Source: VRUE01 sp963705635
GTDB taxonomy: Bacteria; Actinomycetota; Thermoleophilia; Solirubrobacterales; 70-9
Assembly (NCBI GenBank): GCA_963705635.1
Contig: CAVPKH010000004.1
Span: 496,001-560,000, forward strand
Length of the DNA: 64,000 bases
Direction of reading: 5' to 3'
Below the pieces are notes generated by a model. The model made no database searches, was not told the DNA's origin, and was given only the letters and a program-made list of their open reading frames with translations. Every line of letters begins with the position of its first letter. The first letter of the stretch is position 1. Both the position numbers and the translations under genes were made by a program. Positions 36,159 through 45,564 of this stretch are shown in pieces.

Positions 36159-36952
36159 ATGGCAACGACCCTGAAAGAGCTGGCCAGCGTCGACGGCACG
36201 ATCTCGCCGACCGCCGAGGCCGTCGTGCCGCTGAAGGACGACGGCCTCTACCGCGGCGACGGCGCCTTCGAGGTGATCCGGCTCTACGAGGGCCGACCGT
36301 TCGCGCTCGCCGACCACCTCGACCGCCTGCAGCGCTCGGTCGCCGCGATCGAGCTCGAGTTCGACCGGCCAGCGCTGGAGAGCGAGATCGAGGCGCTGCT
36401 GGCGGAGCTCGGCGACGCCGACGGGCAGCTGCGGCTGATCGTCACCCGCGGCGGCCGCCGCCTCGCGATGACCGAGCCGATCCCGGCCCACGCGGAGACG
36501 GTCAGCGTCGCCACCGTCACCTACTGCCCGACGATGATCCTCAACGGCGTCAAGTCGCTCTCCTACGCGGCCAACATGCAGGCGACCCGCCTCGCCAAGG
36601 CCCGTGGCGCCGACGAGGCGGTGCTGGTCCAGCCCGACGGCATCGTCCTCGAGCCGCCGACCTCCTCGATCTTCTGGGTCTCGCCGCAGGGCGCCCTGCG
36701 CACGCCGGCGCTCGACAACGGCGTGCTCGAGTCGATCACCCGCGACCGCCTGGTCAAGGCCCTGGACGTCGAAGAGGGCGCCTGGCCGGTCGCCGACCTG
36801 CGCGCCGCGGGCGAGGCCTTCCTCGCCTCGACCACGCGCGAGATCCAGGCCGTGTCCGCGGTCGACGGCGCCGACCTCCCGAAACGCCCGGCCCCCGCAC
36901 CCGCGAAGCCCAGGAGGCATTCGCCGCGACCCTCGGCCGGGAACTTCAATGA
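36159..36952 (+). CDS. Class IV aminotransferase (ADC-lyase / branched-chain type); frame-broken near end
   Basis: PLP enzyme, about 265 aa. GLYRGDGAFEVIRLYEGRP at the start, catalytic Lys in LNGVKSLSYAANM near residue 133, and the PLP-phosphate region EPPTSSIFWV. This could be aminodeoxychorismate lyase (folate) or a D-/branched-chain aminotransferase; residues do not decide. A base is missing at a proline third position near 36880; restoring it gives an ending TREAQEAFAATLGRELQ and a TGA at 36950-36952, which fits the family better than the uncorrected frame that runs on to 36995. Confidence 0.87.
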
Positions 36953-36965
36953 AAAGCAACTCAAC

Positions 36966-37008
36966 GCGAATCAAGTTCTCCAGCTATTTGATTGAGAACT
37001 TGATTCGC
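36966..37008. promoter_or_regulatory. 15-bp perfect inverted repeat before the acyl-CoA dehydrogenase gene
   Basis: Arms GCGAATCAAGTTCTC and GAGAACTTGATTCGC with a 13-nt spacer, AT-rich compared with the genome, 31 bases before the ATG of the acyl-CoA dehydrogenase and just after the aminotransferase stop. Either a binding site for a fatty-acid-responsive repressor of the TetR kind or a strong hairpin terminator without T-run. Confidence 0.6.
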
Positions 37009-37039
37009 ATCGCGAAAGACCGAGAAAGCAAGGGGTGAG

Positions 37040-38209
37040 ATGGACTTCCAGCTGAGCGACGAGCAGCGGCTGATCTCCGAAACGGCGCGGGAATTCGCCG
37101 ACAGGGAGATCGCACCACGCGTCAAGGAGAACGACCGCGCCGCGCGCTTCGACCGCGAGCTGGCGAGCAAGCTGGGCGAGGTCGGCTACCTCGGCGCCCC
37201 GGTCGCCGAGGAGTACGGCGGCCGCGGGCTCGACTACCTCGGCTACGGCCTGATCGTCGAGCAGGTCGGCCGCGCCGACTCCTCCGCCCGCACCGTCGTC
37301 TCCGTGCAGACCTCGCTGGTCGCCGGCTCGATCGAGAAGTGGGGCACGGAGGAGCAGAAGCAGAAGTGGCTGCCGCGCCTCTGCTCCGGCGAGGCGCTCG
37401 GCTGCTTCGGCCTGACCGAGCCCGACACCGGCTCCGACGCCGCCAACCTGCGCACCCGCGCGACCAAGACCGACTGCGGCTGGTCGATCAGCGGCCAGAA
37501 GATGTGGATCTCACTCGCCAACTTCTCCGAGGTGGCGCTGATCTTCGCCCAGACCGACCCCGAGAAGAAGCACAAGGGCCTCGCCTGCTTCCTCGTCCCC
37601 TGCGACAGCGAGGGCTTCACCACGCAGGAGATCCACGGCAAGCTCGGCCTGCGCTCCTCCGACACCGGCGAGATCTCGCTCGACTCGGTCGAGGTCGGCG
37701 AGGACGCGATGCTCGGCGAGATCGGCGACGGCTTCAAGGTCGCGATGAGCGCCCTCGACAACGGCCGCTACAGCGTCGCCGCCGGCTGCGTCGGCATCTG
37801 CGAAGGCTGCGTCGAAGCCTCGGTCGCCTACGCCAAGGAGCGCAAGCAGTTCGGCGTCCCCCTCGCCCGCTTCCAGCTGGTCCAGGAGATGATCGCCGAC
37901 ATGATCCTCAAGCGCGACGCCTCGCGGATGCTGGTCTACCGCGCCGGCGTGCTCAAGGACGAAGGCAAGCCGAACACGACCGAGACCTCGGTGGCGAAGC
38001 TCTACGCGACCGAGTCGGCGGTCGAGTGCGCCAACCTGGCGATCCAGGTCCACGGCGGCTCCGGCTACGTCGACGACTACCCGGTCGAGCGCTACCTGCG
38101 CGACGCCCGCGTCACCACGCTCTACGAGGGCACCTCGCAGATCCAGAAGCTGATCATCGGCCGCGCCGCGACGGGCATCAACGCGATGACGCCGATGGTG
38201 GCCGAGTAG
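37040..38209 (+). CDS. Acyl-CoA dehydrogenase
   Basis: FAD enzyme oxidising acyl-CoA to trans-2-enoyl-CoA. 389 aa, standard length. N-terminal helical domain from MDFQLSDEQRLISETAREF; FAD/substrate strands CFGLTEPDTGSDAANLRTRA and WISLANFSEVALIFA; QFGVPLARFQLVQEMIADM; catalytic Glu in TLYEGTSQIQKLIIGR near residue 370. ATG 37040 with GGGGTGAG just upstream. Reading frame intact. Confidence 0.96.
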   Translation: MDFQLSDEQRLISETAREFADREIAPRVKENDRAARFDRELASKLGEVGYLGAPVAEEYGGRGLDYLGYGLIVEQVGRADSSARTVVSVQTSLVAGSIEKWGTEEQKQKWLPRLCSGEALGCFGLTEPDTGSDAANLRTRATKTDCGWSISGQKMWISLANFSEVALIFAQTDPEKKHKGLACFLVPCDSEGFTTQEIHGKLGLRSSDTGEISLDSVEVGEDAMLGEIGDGFKVAMSALDNGRYSVAAGCVGICEGCVEASVAYAKERKQFGVPLARFQLVQEMIADMILKRDASRMLVYRAGVLKDEGKPNTTETSVAKLYATESAVECANLAIQVHGGSGYVDDYPVERYLRDARVTTLYEGTSQIQKLIIGRAATGINAMTPMVAE

Positions 38210-38212
38210 CCC

Positions 38213-38983
38213 TTGGCCGAGCTGCTCGAGAGCTCCCGCGACGGCCACGTCGCCCTGCTGCGGCTCAACCGGCCGGAGGCGCGCAACGCGCTCTCGCCGG
38301 AGGTGATGGAGCTGCTGGCAGGCGAGCTCGAGCGCCTCGACCCCGACCCCGAGGTGCGCTGCGTCGTCATCGCCGGCTCCGACAAGGTCTTCGCCGCCGG
38401 CGCCGACATCAAGGCGATGAGCGAGCGCTCGTTCGAGGAGGCGCTGCGCCACCCGGCGGCGTCGTTCTGGCGCCGACTGGCTGCGGTCAAGACGCCGATG
38501 GTCGCCGCCGTCTCCGGCTACGCCCTCGGCGGCGGCTGCGAGCTGGCGCTCGCCTGCGACATGATCGTCGCCTCCGAGGGCGCCCAGTTCGGCCAGCCGG
38601 AGATCAACCTGGGGATCATTCCCGGCGGCGGTGGCAGCCAGCGCCTGGCTCGCGTCCTGGGCAAGCAGCGAGCGATGGAGTACGTGCTCACGGGGCGGCG
38701 CTTCGACGCCGAGGAGGGGCTGCGGATGGGCCTCGTCAACAGGGTCGTGCCCGACGGGCGCTGGCTGGAGGAGGCGATGGCACTCGCCCAGACCGTCGCC
38801 GAGCGCCCGCCGATCGCTACCCGGCTCGCCAAGCAGGCGGTGCTCGCCGCCGAGGAGACCGCGCTCAGCGCCGGGATCGAGCACGAGCGCCGCCTCTACG
38901 AGCTGGCGATGGCGACCGAGGACCGGGTCGAGGGAATGACGGCCTTCCTCGAGAAGCGCGAGCCGAAGTTCGAGGGCCGTTGA
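38213..38983 (+). CDS. Enoyl-CoA hydratase/isomerase
   Basis: Crotonase-fold hydratase, 256 aa. Oxyanion-hole blocks FAAGADIKAMSER and VSGYALGGGCELALACDMI; catalytic Glu pair in FGQPEINLGIIPGGGGSQRL. Start TTG 38213, three bases after the dehydrogenase stop. Beta-oxidation step two. Confidence 0.95.
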   Translation: MAELLESSRDGHVALLRLNRPEARNALSPEVMELLAGELERLDPDPEVRCVVIAGSDKVFAAGADIKAMSERSFEEALRHPAASFWRRLAAVKTPMVAAVSGYALGGGCELALACDMIVASEGAQFGQPEINLGIIPGGGGSQRLARVLGKQRAMEYVLTGRRFDAEEGLRMGLVNRVVPDGRWLEEAMALAQTVAERPPIATRLAKQAVLAAEETALSAGIEHERRLYELAMATEDRVEGMTAFLEKREPKFEGR

Positions 38984-40193
38984 CGGTCGAGCGCATCGGA
39001 GTCGTCGGCGCCGGCACGATGGGCGCCGGGATCGCCCAGATCGCCGCTCTCGGCGGCTACGAGACCCGCCTGCACGACCCGATCCCAGCCGCGCTCGACA
39101 CCGGCATCGAGCGCCTGCACGTGTCGCTGGCGAAGGGCGCGGCGAAGGGCCTGTGGACCGAGAAGGACGCCGACACCGCGAGCGGCCGCGTCGGCGCCGC
39201 CCACAGCCTCGCCGACCTTGGCGAATGCGACCTCGTGGTCGAGGCCGCGCCCGAGGACCTGGAGCTGAAGCGGGAGCTGTTCGCGGCGCTGGCCGCCGCC
39301 TGCGGCGCCGAGACGATCCTCGCCAGCAACACCTCCTCGCTGCCGGTGACCGCGATCGCCGCGGGGGTGCCGAACCGCGAGCGCGTCGTCGGCATGCACT
39401 TCTTCAACCCGCCGGCGCTGATGAAGCTGGTCGAGGTGGTCGCTACCGCCGACTCGGCGCCCGGCGCGCTGGAGGCGACGACGGAGGTCGGCGCCCGCAT
39501 GGGCCGCACCCCGATCCGCGCCAAGGACAGCCCGGGCTTCATCGCCAACCGCCTCGCCCGCCCCTTCACCCTGGAGTCGCTGCGCATGCTGGCGACGGGC
39601 GTCGCCGACGCCGCGACGATCGACCGCGTCTGCCGAGCTCGGCGGCGGCTTCCGCATGGGGCCCTTCGAGCTGATCGACCTGATCGGCCTCGACGTCAAC
39701 CTCAGCGTCGCCCGCTCCTTCTACGCGCAGGGCGACGAGCCCGAGCGCTGGCGCCCCAGCCCGATCCAGGAAAGGCTCGTCGGCGAGGGCCGCCTCGGCC
39801 GCAAGAGCGGCCAGGGCTTCTACGACTACGGCGAGACCCCAAGCTCCGCCGCGCCCCCGCACCGAACGGCGCGGCAAAGGCACAGCGAGAACGCCGAGGC
39901 GACGCTCGACCCCGCCGCGCTGGCGGCGATCGACCCGGCGGCGCCGGCCATCCTCCCCCGCCTCTTCGCCCAGATCGCCAACGAGGCGGCCTTCGCCCTC
40001 GAAGAGGAGGTCGGCTCCCCGCAGGACATGGACACGGCGATGCGGCTCGGCTTCAACTGGCCGCGCGGTCCGCTCGAGCTCACCGAGCTGATCGGCGCCA
40101 AGCCGCGCGGTCACGCTGCTCGAAGAGCTGCGGCGGGAGCACGGCGAGGCCTACCGCCCCGCCCCGAGCCTCCGCGCCGCCGCCGAGGGGTAG
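38980..40193 (+). CDS. 3-hydroxyacyl-CoA dehydrogenase; frame-broken
   Basis: NAD enzyme of beta-oxidation step three, about 403 aa. VERIGVVGAGTMGAGIAQIA is the NAD site; ILASNTSSLPVTAIA and GMHFFNPPALMKLVEVV hold the catalytic His; FIANRLARPFTLES and GGGFRMGPFELIDLIGLDVN continue the family. A second C-terminal dehydrogenase helical domain follows (LFAQIANEAAFALEEEV). TTG 38980 overlaps the hydratase stop (TTGA). Breaks near 39636 and 40107 are extra bases at Arg and Pro third positions. Confidence 0.93.
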
Positions 40194-40195
40194 CG

Positions 40196-42087
40196 GTGAG
40201 CGCCGCCCGCAAGCCCGCGAGTGCCCAAACCGCGGCGCGGAACCGCGAGGCGGCGTCGACGCTGCCGCCATGGCGACTTCGAGGACGCCCGCCGCGGCCT
40301 CGTCGCCGCCTTCGACCCGGCCCGGGTCGAAGGCGAGGGCGGCCGCACGGTCTGGGAGCTGGAGACCTACGACTTCCTCGACTCCGAGCCGCCGTCAACG
40401 GCCAACCCGAGCCTCTGGCGGCAGAGCCGCAGCTCAGCCGCATCGCCGGGCTCTTCGAGCTGGCGCCGGGCTTCTACCAGCTGCGCGGCTTCGACCTCTC
40501 CAACATGCACGTGGTCGAGGGGCGCGAGGGCATCGTCGTGATCGACCCGCTCGTCTCCGCCGAGACCGCCGCCGCGGCGCTCGCCCTCTACCGCGAGCAC
40601 CGCGGCAACCGCCCCGTCACCGGCCTGATCTACACCCACAGCCACGTCGACCACTTCGGCGGCGCCAGGGGCATCGTCTCCGAGCAGGAGATCGAGGCCC
40701 GCCGCATTCCGATCCTCGCCCCGGCCGGCTTCCTCCACCACGCGGTCAGCGAGAACGTCTTCGCCGGCACCGCGATGGGGCGCCGGGCCGGCTACATGTA
40801 CGGGGCGCTGCTCGGGCGCGGCCCCGACGGCCAGGTCGGCTCCGGCCTCGGCCAGACCACCTCGCTGGGCACGATCACGCTGATCCCGCCCAATCTCGAC
40901 ATCGTCGAGACCGGCCAGGAGGAGACGTCGACGGCGTGCGGATGAGCTTCCAGCTGACCCCGGGAACCGAGGCGCCGGCGGAGATGAACATCCACTTCCC
41001 CGACGCCCGCGTGCTCTGCATCGCCGACAACGCCGCCCGCTCGATGCACAACATCCTCACCCCCCGCGGCGCCCTGGTCCGCGACCCGCGCGTCTGGGCC
41101 CACTACCTCGACCAGGCGATCGAGCTCTTCGGCGACAACTCCGACGTGCTGTTCGCCGGCCACCACTGGCCCTGCTGGGGCAGCGAGCGGATCGTCGACT
41201 ACCTGGAAAAGCAGCGCGACCTCTACACCTACCTGCACGACCAGACCCTGCGCCTGCTCAACCAGGGCCACACCGGGCCGGAGATCGCCGAGCTGATCGA
41301 GCTGCCGCCGAGCCTCGCCGACGAGTGGCACTGCCGCGAGTACTACGGCTCGATCAGCCACAACACCAAGGCGATCTACCAGCGCTACATGGGCTGGTTC
41401 GACGGCAACCCCGCCCACCTCTGGGAGCACCCGCCGGTCGAGCAGGCGCGCCGCTACGTCGAGTTCATGGGCGGCGCCGAGGCGGTGCTGGAGAAGGCGC
41501 GCGCCTCCTTCGAGCAGGGCGACTACCGCTGGGTCGCCGAGGTCGTCAACCGCGTCGTCTTCGCCGAGCCCGAGAACCGCGAGGCGCGCGAGCTGCAGGC
41601 CGACGCGCTCGAGCAGCTCGGCTACGGCGCCGAGAACGCGAGCTGGCGCAACTTCTTCCTGATCGGGGCGAAGGAGCTGCGCGAGGGGATCTCCGGCACG
41701 CCGACCGCGACCGCGCCGCCCGACGTGCTCGCCCGGCTCACAGTCAGCCAGCTGCTCGACGCGATGGCGATCCGCCTCAACGGCCCGCGCGCCGCCGAGC
41801 AGCATCTGCGGATCGACTGGAACGTCACCGACCCCGACGAGCAGCACGAGATCACGGTCCGCAACGGCGTCCTCCGCCACCGCCCCGGCAGCCACGAGCC
41901 CGCCGCCGAAGCCGCCCTCGTGGTCGAGCGCGAGGCGCTCAACCAGCTCCTGCTCAAAACCGCCGACATCGGCGAGCTGGCCGAGAGCGGCCGCCTCCGC
42001 GTCGAGGGCGACGGCGCCAAGCTCGGCGAGCTGCTCGGCCTGCTCGACGAGCCCGACCCCGGCTTCGCCATCGTCACCCCGGGCTAG
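40196..42087 (+). CDS. Alkylsulfatase-like metallo-beta-lactamase-fold protein; frame-broken
   Basis: About 630 aa of the SdsA1/linear alkylsulfatase type. N-terminal part ARRGLVAAFDPARVEG; zinc motif LIYTHSHVDHFGGARGI; ADNAARSMHNILTPRGALVR; FAGHHWPCWG; dimerisation domain with DEWHCREYYGSISHNTKAIY; C-terminal SCP2-like domain (EALNQLLLKTADIGELAESG). Would hydrolyse primary alkyl sulfates to alcohols, feeding the beta-oxidation genes upstream. GTG 40196. Breaks lie in the first 250 bases and near 40928. Confidence 0.9.
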
Positions 42088-42135
42088 AGTGCCAGCCGGC
42101 GCGACGCCGAGCGCAACCCGACGACTGGAGGAGAG

Positions 42136-43617
42136 ATGCAGCAAGCGGCAAGCAGGTACGCGTGGCCCGTCGGAGCGGGCGCGCTCCTGGTCTCACTTCT
42201 CTGCCTTTCGCTCGCCTCGGCCGCCGGCGCGAACGTAACCGTCTTCTGGTCCAACTCGAACGCCGACAGGATTTCCTACGCGCCCCTGATCGAAGGGGGC
42301 AGTGGCGCCGACGTCGCGATCAACCCGGCCTACGTCGACGACCCCTACGGGACGGCGATCGACGCCGCCGCCGGCAGGGTCTACTGGCTGAACAGGGGCG
42401 GCGGAGGCTCGATCGGCTATGCCAGCCTCAACGGCGGCGCGGCCGGCCTGCTCAACACGGCCGGCGCCAGCTTCGCCAACCCCGCCGGACTGGCGATCGA
42501 CCCGGCGGGCGGCCGGGTCTACTGGGGGAACCCGAGCGGCGGCTCGATCGGCTACGCCAATCTCAGCGGCAGCGGCGGCGGTCAGCTCAGCATCGCCGGC
42601 GCGACCGCGGAACCGAACGGGCTCGCCGTCGACCCCGCCAACGGCCGCATCTACTGGTCCAACTTCAGCGCCGACAAGATCTCCTCCGCCAACCTCGACG
42701 GCGGCGGCGCCCACGACCTCGACACTTCCGGCGCGCCGGTCAACGGCCCGCAGGGCGTCGCCATCGATCCCGCCAGCGGCCGCGCCTACTGGACGAACTC
42801 AAAATCGGCCGGCGACTCGATCAGCTACGCCGCCCTCAGCGGCGGCAGCGGCGGCGAAGCTCACCTCAACCAGTTCGTCTCGAAACCGGTGGGGCTGGCG
42901 CTCAACGGCCAGGCCGTCTACTGGGCGAGCGAAGGGTTCGACAGAGTGGAAGCCGGCGACTTCCGCGCCTGCTGCGCCATACCGCTGGCGACGGGTGGAG
43001 CCAGCCAGAGCGGCGTCGCCTTCCCGGTCATCCTCGCAAGCCCGCGCAACACGGAATCGCCATCGATACAGGGAGCGCACAGGCCGGGCGCCACCCTCAC
43101 CTGCGCGCAGGGAAAGTGGGCCGGAGACCAGGTCGAGTCGTTTCTCTACCGGGCGCCCCAGAGCTTCTCCTACCAGTGGTACAGAGACGGCAAACCGATC
43201 GCCGGCGCGACCACGGCGACGATCGTGGCGAGCAAGGTCGGCACCTACAGCTGCGACGTCACCGCCGCCAACTTCGCCGGCTCAGACGGCGAGGTGAGCC
43301 CGATCGACTTCTCCGTCAACGCCACCGTCGGCTTCGGGAAGGTCACCCTCAACCGGCGCAAGGGCACGGCGACATTGCGGGTGGCGGTGACGGGCGGCGG
43401 GCGGCTCGACCTCTACGGCAGCGGCGTCGCCAACGCCCAGCGCAAACACGCGACGGGCACCACCAAGCTCGTCGTCAGGACCAGCGGCAAGGCGAGGATC
43501 AAGCTGATGAAGACCGGCAGGGCGAAGGTCAAGGCCAGGGTCTCCTACACGCCCGAAGGCGGCAGGGCGATCAAGCGCTTCAAGGCGATCGTCTTGAAGA
43601 AGTCGCCCCGGCGCTAG
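42136..43617 (+). CDS. Secreted beta-propeller surface protein with YWxN repeats
   Basis: 493 aa. Signal peptide (residues 1-33, hydrophobic LLVSLLCLSLASAAG). Then five or six repeats of about 45 residues of the form GLAIDPAGGRVYWGN and GSIGYANLSG, as in YWTD/NHL-type propellers (residues 35-290). Residues 320-395 are an Ig-like domain (FSYQWYRDGKPIAGAT, VGTYSCDVTAANFAG). The C-terminal 100 residues are a lysine-rich beta domain (KVTLNRRKGTATLRVAVTGG, RIKLMKTGRAKVKARVSYT) common in Thermoleophilia surface proteins. GGAGGAGAG before ATG. Binding role likely; ligand unknown. Confidence 0.85.
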   Translation: MQQAASRYAWPVGAGALLVSLLCLSLASAAGANVTVFWSNSNADRISYAPLIEGGSGADVAINPAYVDDPYGTAIDAAAGRVYWLNRGGGGSIGYASLNGGAAGLLNTAGASFANPAGLAIDPAGGRVYWGNPSGGSIGYANLSGSGGGQLSIAGATAEPNGLAVDPANGRIYWSNFSADKISSANLDGGGAHDLDTSGAPVNGPQGVAIDPASGRAYWTNSKSAGDSISYAALSGGSGGEAHLNQFVSKPVGLALNGQAVYWASEGFDRVEAGDFRACCAIPLATGGASQSGVAFPVILASPRNTESPSIQGAHRPGATLTCAQGKWAGDQVESFLYRAPQSFSYQWYRDGKPIAGATTATIVASKVGTYSCDVTAANFAGSDGEVSPIDFSVNATVGFGKVTLNRRKGTATLRVAVTGGGRLDLYGSGVANAQRKHATGTTKLVVRTSGKARIKLMKTGRAKVKARVSYTPEGGRAIKRFKAIVLKKSPRR

Positions 43618-43622
43618 CGGAA

Positions 43623-43904
43623 TCAGCGGGCGACGCGGAACAACACTTCGTCCTCGTAGCACCAGCTCCAGTCCTCGCCGGGCTCGACCGAGCGGATGAT
43701 CGGATGGCCGGTCTCGGCGTTGTGGGCCGTGGCGTGCTTGCCTTCGGAGTTGTCGCAGCAGCCGATGTGCCCGCAGCTCTGGCACATGCGCAGGTGAACC
43801 CACTGCATGCCCAGCTTCAGGCACTCCTCGCAGCCGGCGATCTCGGCCGGGGGGTCGAAGAACTGGATCGAATCGAGATGCGAGCAGGAAGGGCGTGCGC
43901 CCAC
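43623..43904 (-). CDS. UBP-type zinc finger protein
   Basis: 93 aa single ZnF-UBP domain: CSHLDSIQFF, GCEECLKLGMQWVHLRMCQS, CGHIGCCDNSEGKHATAHN and HPIIRSVEPGEDWSWCYED, giving the conserved Cys/His zinc ligands. In eukaryotes this fold binds ubiquitin tails; bacterial single-domain copies are frequent in actinobacteria, role unknown. Its stop lies 3 bases from the propeller stop (convergent). Confidence 0.92.
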   Translation of the reverse strand: MGARPSCSHLDSIQFFDPPAEIAGCEECLKLGMQWVHLRMCQSCGHIGCCDNSEGKHATAHNAETGHPIIRSVEPGEDWSWCYEDEVLFRVAR

Positions 43905-43966
43905 GATAGCGAGATCGGATCCTCGCCCCGGGACGCCCCCGCGCCTTGATCTGAAAGGCTGGGGCG

Positions 43967-44449
43967 ATGAGCGAAACCGAAACGCACGGCGAGCCGATAA
44001 CCGAGGAGGGCATCGCCGCCCTGCGCGCTGAAATCGAGGAGCTCGAAGGTCCGGGCCGCCACAAGATGGCGGCGCGGATCAAGGTGGCGCGCGAGGAAGG
44101 TGACCTCAAGGAGAACGCCGAGTACCACATCGCCAAGGAGGACCAGGCCCATCTGGAGACCAAGATCAAGCGCCTGCGCGAGCGCCTGCGCACCGCGGTC
44201 GTGGTCGAGATCGACGACAGCGCCGACACCTTCGCCTTCGGCCGCACCGCCGAGGTGCTCGACGAAGGCAAGGGCGAGATCAGCACCTGGACCCTGGTCG
44301 GCTCGACCGAAGCCGACCTCTCCCAGGGCCGCCTCTCCGCCGAGTCGCCGATCGGCAGGGCCCTGCGCGACGCCAAAATCGGCAAGCCGATCAAGATCGA
44401 GACCCCCAAAGGCAGCCGGGCCTTCGTGGTCCAGAAGCTGGTCGGCTAG
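43967..44449 (+). CDS. greA: Transcription elongation factor GreA
   Basis: 160 aa. N-terminal antiparallel coiled coil with the tip acidic pair in REEGDLKENAEYHIAKEDQA (residues 43-60), which rescues backtracked RNA polymerase by stimulating RNA cleavage. C-terminal FKBP-like domain: TWTLVGSTEADLSQGRLSAE, SPIGRALRDAKIGKPI. ATG 43967; intact frame. Confidence 0.96.
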   Translation: MSETETHGEPITEEGIAALRAEIEELEGPGRHKMAARIKVAREEGDLKENAEYHIAKEDQAHLETKIKRLRERLRTAVVVEIDDSADTFAFGRTAEVLDEGKGEISTWTLVGSTEADLSQGRLSAESPIGRALRDAKIGKPIKIETPKGSRAFVVQKLVG

Positions 44450-44482
44450 CGCCGCTCGCTGCCTTCCCGGTGGCGAGGGGAG

Positions 44483-45508
44483 TCAGACCGCGTCGACCGG
44501 AACGTAGTTCGATTGCACCGCCTGACGGAGAAACCGTCTGACGCGAACGTGAACGTCGGGCGATGGATTGCGCACGACTATCGTCTTGGGGCCTTCTCCT
44601 CGCCGCACCGCAGCCCGTAGCAGGGTCCGGATCTCCACATCGTCATCGGGCATCGAGTACCCCACGATCTCCAGGCGCTCCGCCCGGCTCAGCGCCTCGT
44701 AGGCGTCCTTCCAGACATCCAGCAGCGGGCCTATCTCCCCGGCCTTGCCGTGCGCCATCGTCACTATGTAGGGCTCGATGCTGCGGCTCGATATCCGGCG
44801 CCATGCGTCACCCCAATTCTCCAACGCCCGGGTGCGGATGACGGTATTTCGACGTTCGGACTTGCGCGGAAGAGCGGGGGTATATTTTTTGTCCCCCACC
44901 TGCTCGTTCAGCGCGGCGAAATCCCCCGAGCCGAATTTTTCTTGCATGTGCTCGCCCAGCAACCAGTCGATCGAGCCGTGGAGCTTGAGCACGACGAGTT
45001 CATTTTCTCCGTGACCCCTCCAGCGGACCGGTACGCCCCTGAGGCTCGCGTAGCGCTCGATTCCAAAATCCCAGTTAGACGTCACCACGATGTTGCCGGG
45101 CTGAACCACGGAATCGAGGTAGTCAGAGCCCTTGCGAAGCGCAGCGTCCTTGTCCTTGAGCCGCTGAACGAGCAGGTGGGCAATTCCGAACTTCAGCTTC
45201 CGGAAGAACTCCGCCGTGCCGGGAACGCTTCCAGGGTAGCCAGCGCAGATCTCGACATAGCTGCGAAGAGTTGAAAAGAAATCGACGGCATCCGGAGTGA
45301 ATCCCCTGTCTTTGCCGTCGGGATAGAAGGCCTCGAAGGTGCCCTTCAACTCATCTTCGAGATTGACACTGTGCCGCCAGGAATACTTTTGAAGCTCGGC
45401 CTTCACGTCCGTGATCAAGGAGGCCGTGTTCGGCAGGCCCATCGCGCACGACAAACCGGCCCCAACCACGAATACGTTTCGGTTTCGCTCGGGAATCGGA
45501 GAGGGCAC
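44483..45508 (-). CDS. Stand-alone SIR2-like protein, possible defence gene
   Basis: 341 aa of the SIR2-like (SIR2_2) type. The NAD-binding signature is NVFVVGAGLSCAMGLPN (residues 11-27); TSNWDFGIERY (143-153) supplies the conserved Asn/Asp, and VLKLHGSIDWLLGEH (173-187) the LHGS histidine. The C-terminal 130 residues end with a DDDVEIRTLLRAA type motif seen in SIR2-like phage-defence NADases. Base composition is visibly less GC-rich than in the flanking greA and trxB genes. No second defence gene is adjacent. The GTG at 45508 falls in a hairpin; no better start exists. NAD hydrolysis is inferred from the family. Confidence 0.78.
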   Translation of the reverse strand: MPSPIPERNRNVFVVGAGLSCAMGLPNTASLITDVKAELQKYSWRHSVNLEDELKGTFEAFYPDGKDRGFTPDAVDFFSTLRSYVEICAGYPGSVPGTAEFFRKLKFGIAHLLVQRLKDKDAALRKGSDYLDSVVQPGNIVVTSNWDFGIERYASLRGVPVRWRGHGENELVVLKLHGSIDWLLGEHMQEKFGSGDFAALNEQVGDKKYTPALPRKSERRNTVIRTRALENWGDAWRRISSRSIEPYIVTMAHGKAGEIGPLLDVWKDAYEALSRAERLEIVGYSMPDDDVEIRTLLRAAVRRGEGPKTIVVRNPSPDVHVRVRRFLRQAVQSNYVPVDAV

Positions 45509-45535
45509 CGCGGGGAATCCTGAGGTTCCCCGCGG
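45508..45535. terminator. 10-bp-arm hairpin between trxB and the SIR2-like gene
   Basis: CCGCGGGGAA-tcctgagg-TTCCCCGCGG, perfect arms with an 8-nt loop, 30 bases beyond the trxB stop on the minus strand. It probably ends the trxB transcript; it also covers the start codon of the SIR2-like gene, whose translation could be affected. Confidence 0.55.
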
Positions 45536-45564
45536 ACGTGACTCGCGAAAGCGACGACCGGGAG

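Noticed and set aside
37339..42087. A 1,582-codon open frame across the beta-oxidation cluster
   Set aside because: It runs in a shifted frame over three well-recognised enzymes and consists of Arg/Pro/Gly-rich sequence; only its end coincides with the real alkylsulfatase-like gene. It is open because stop codons are rare in GC-rich sequence.
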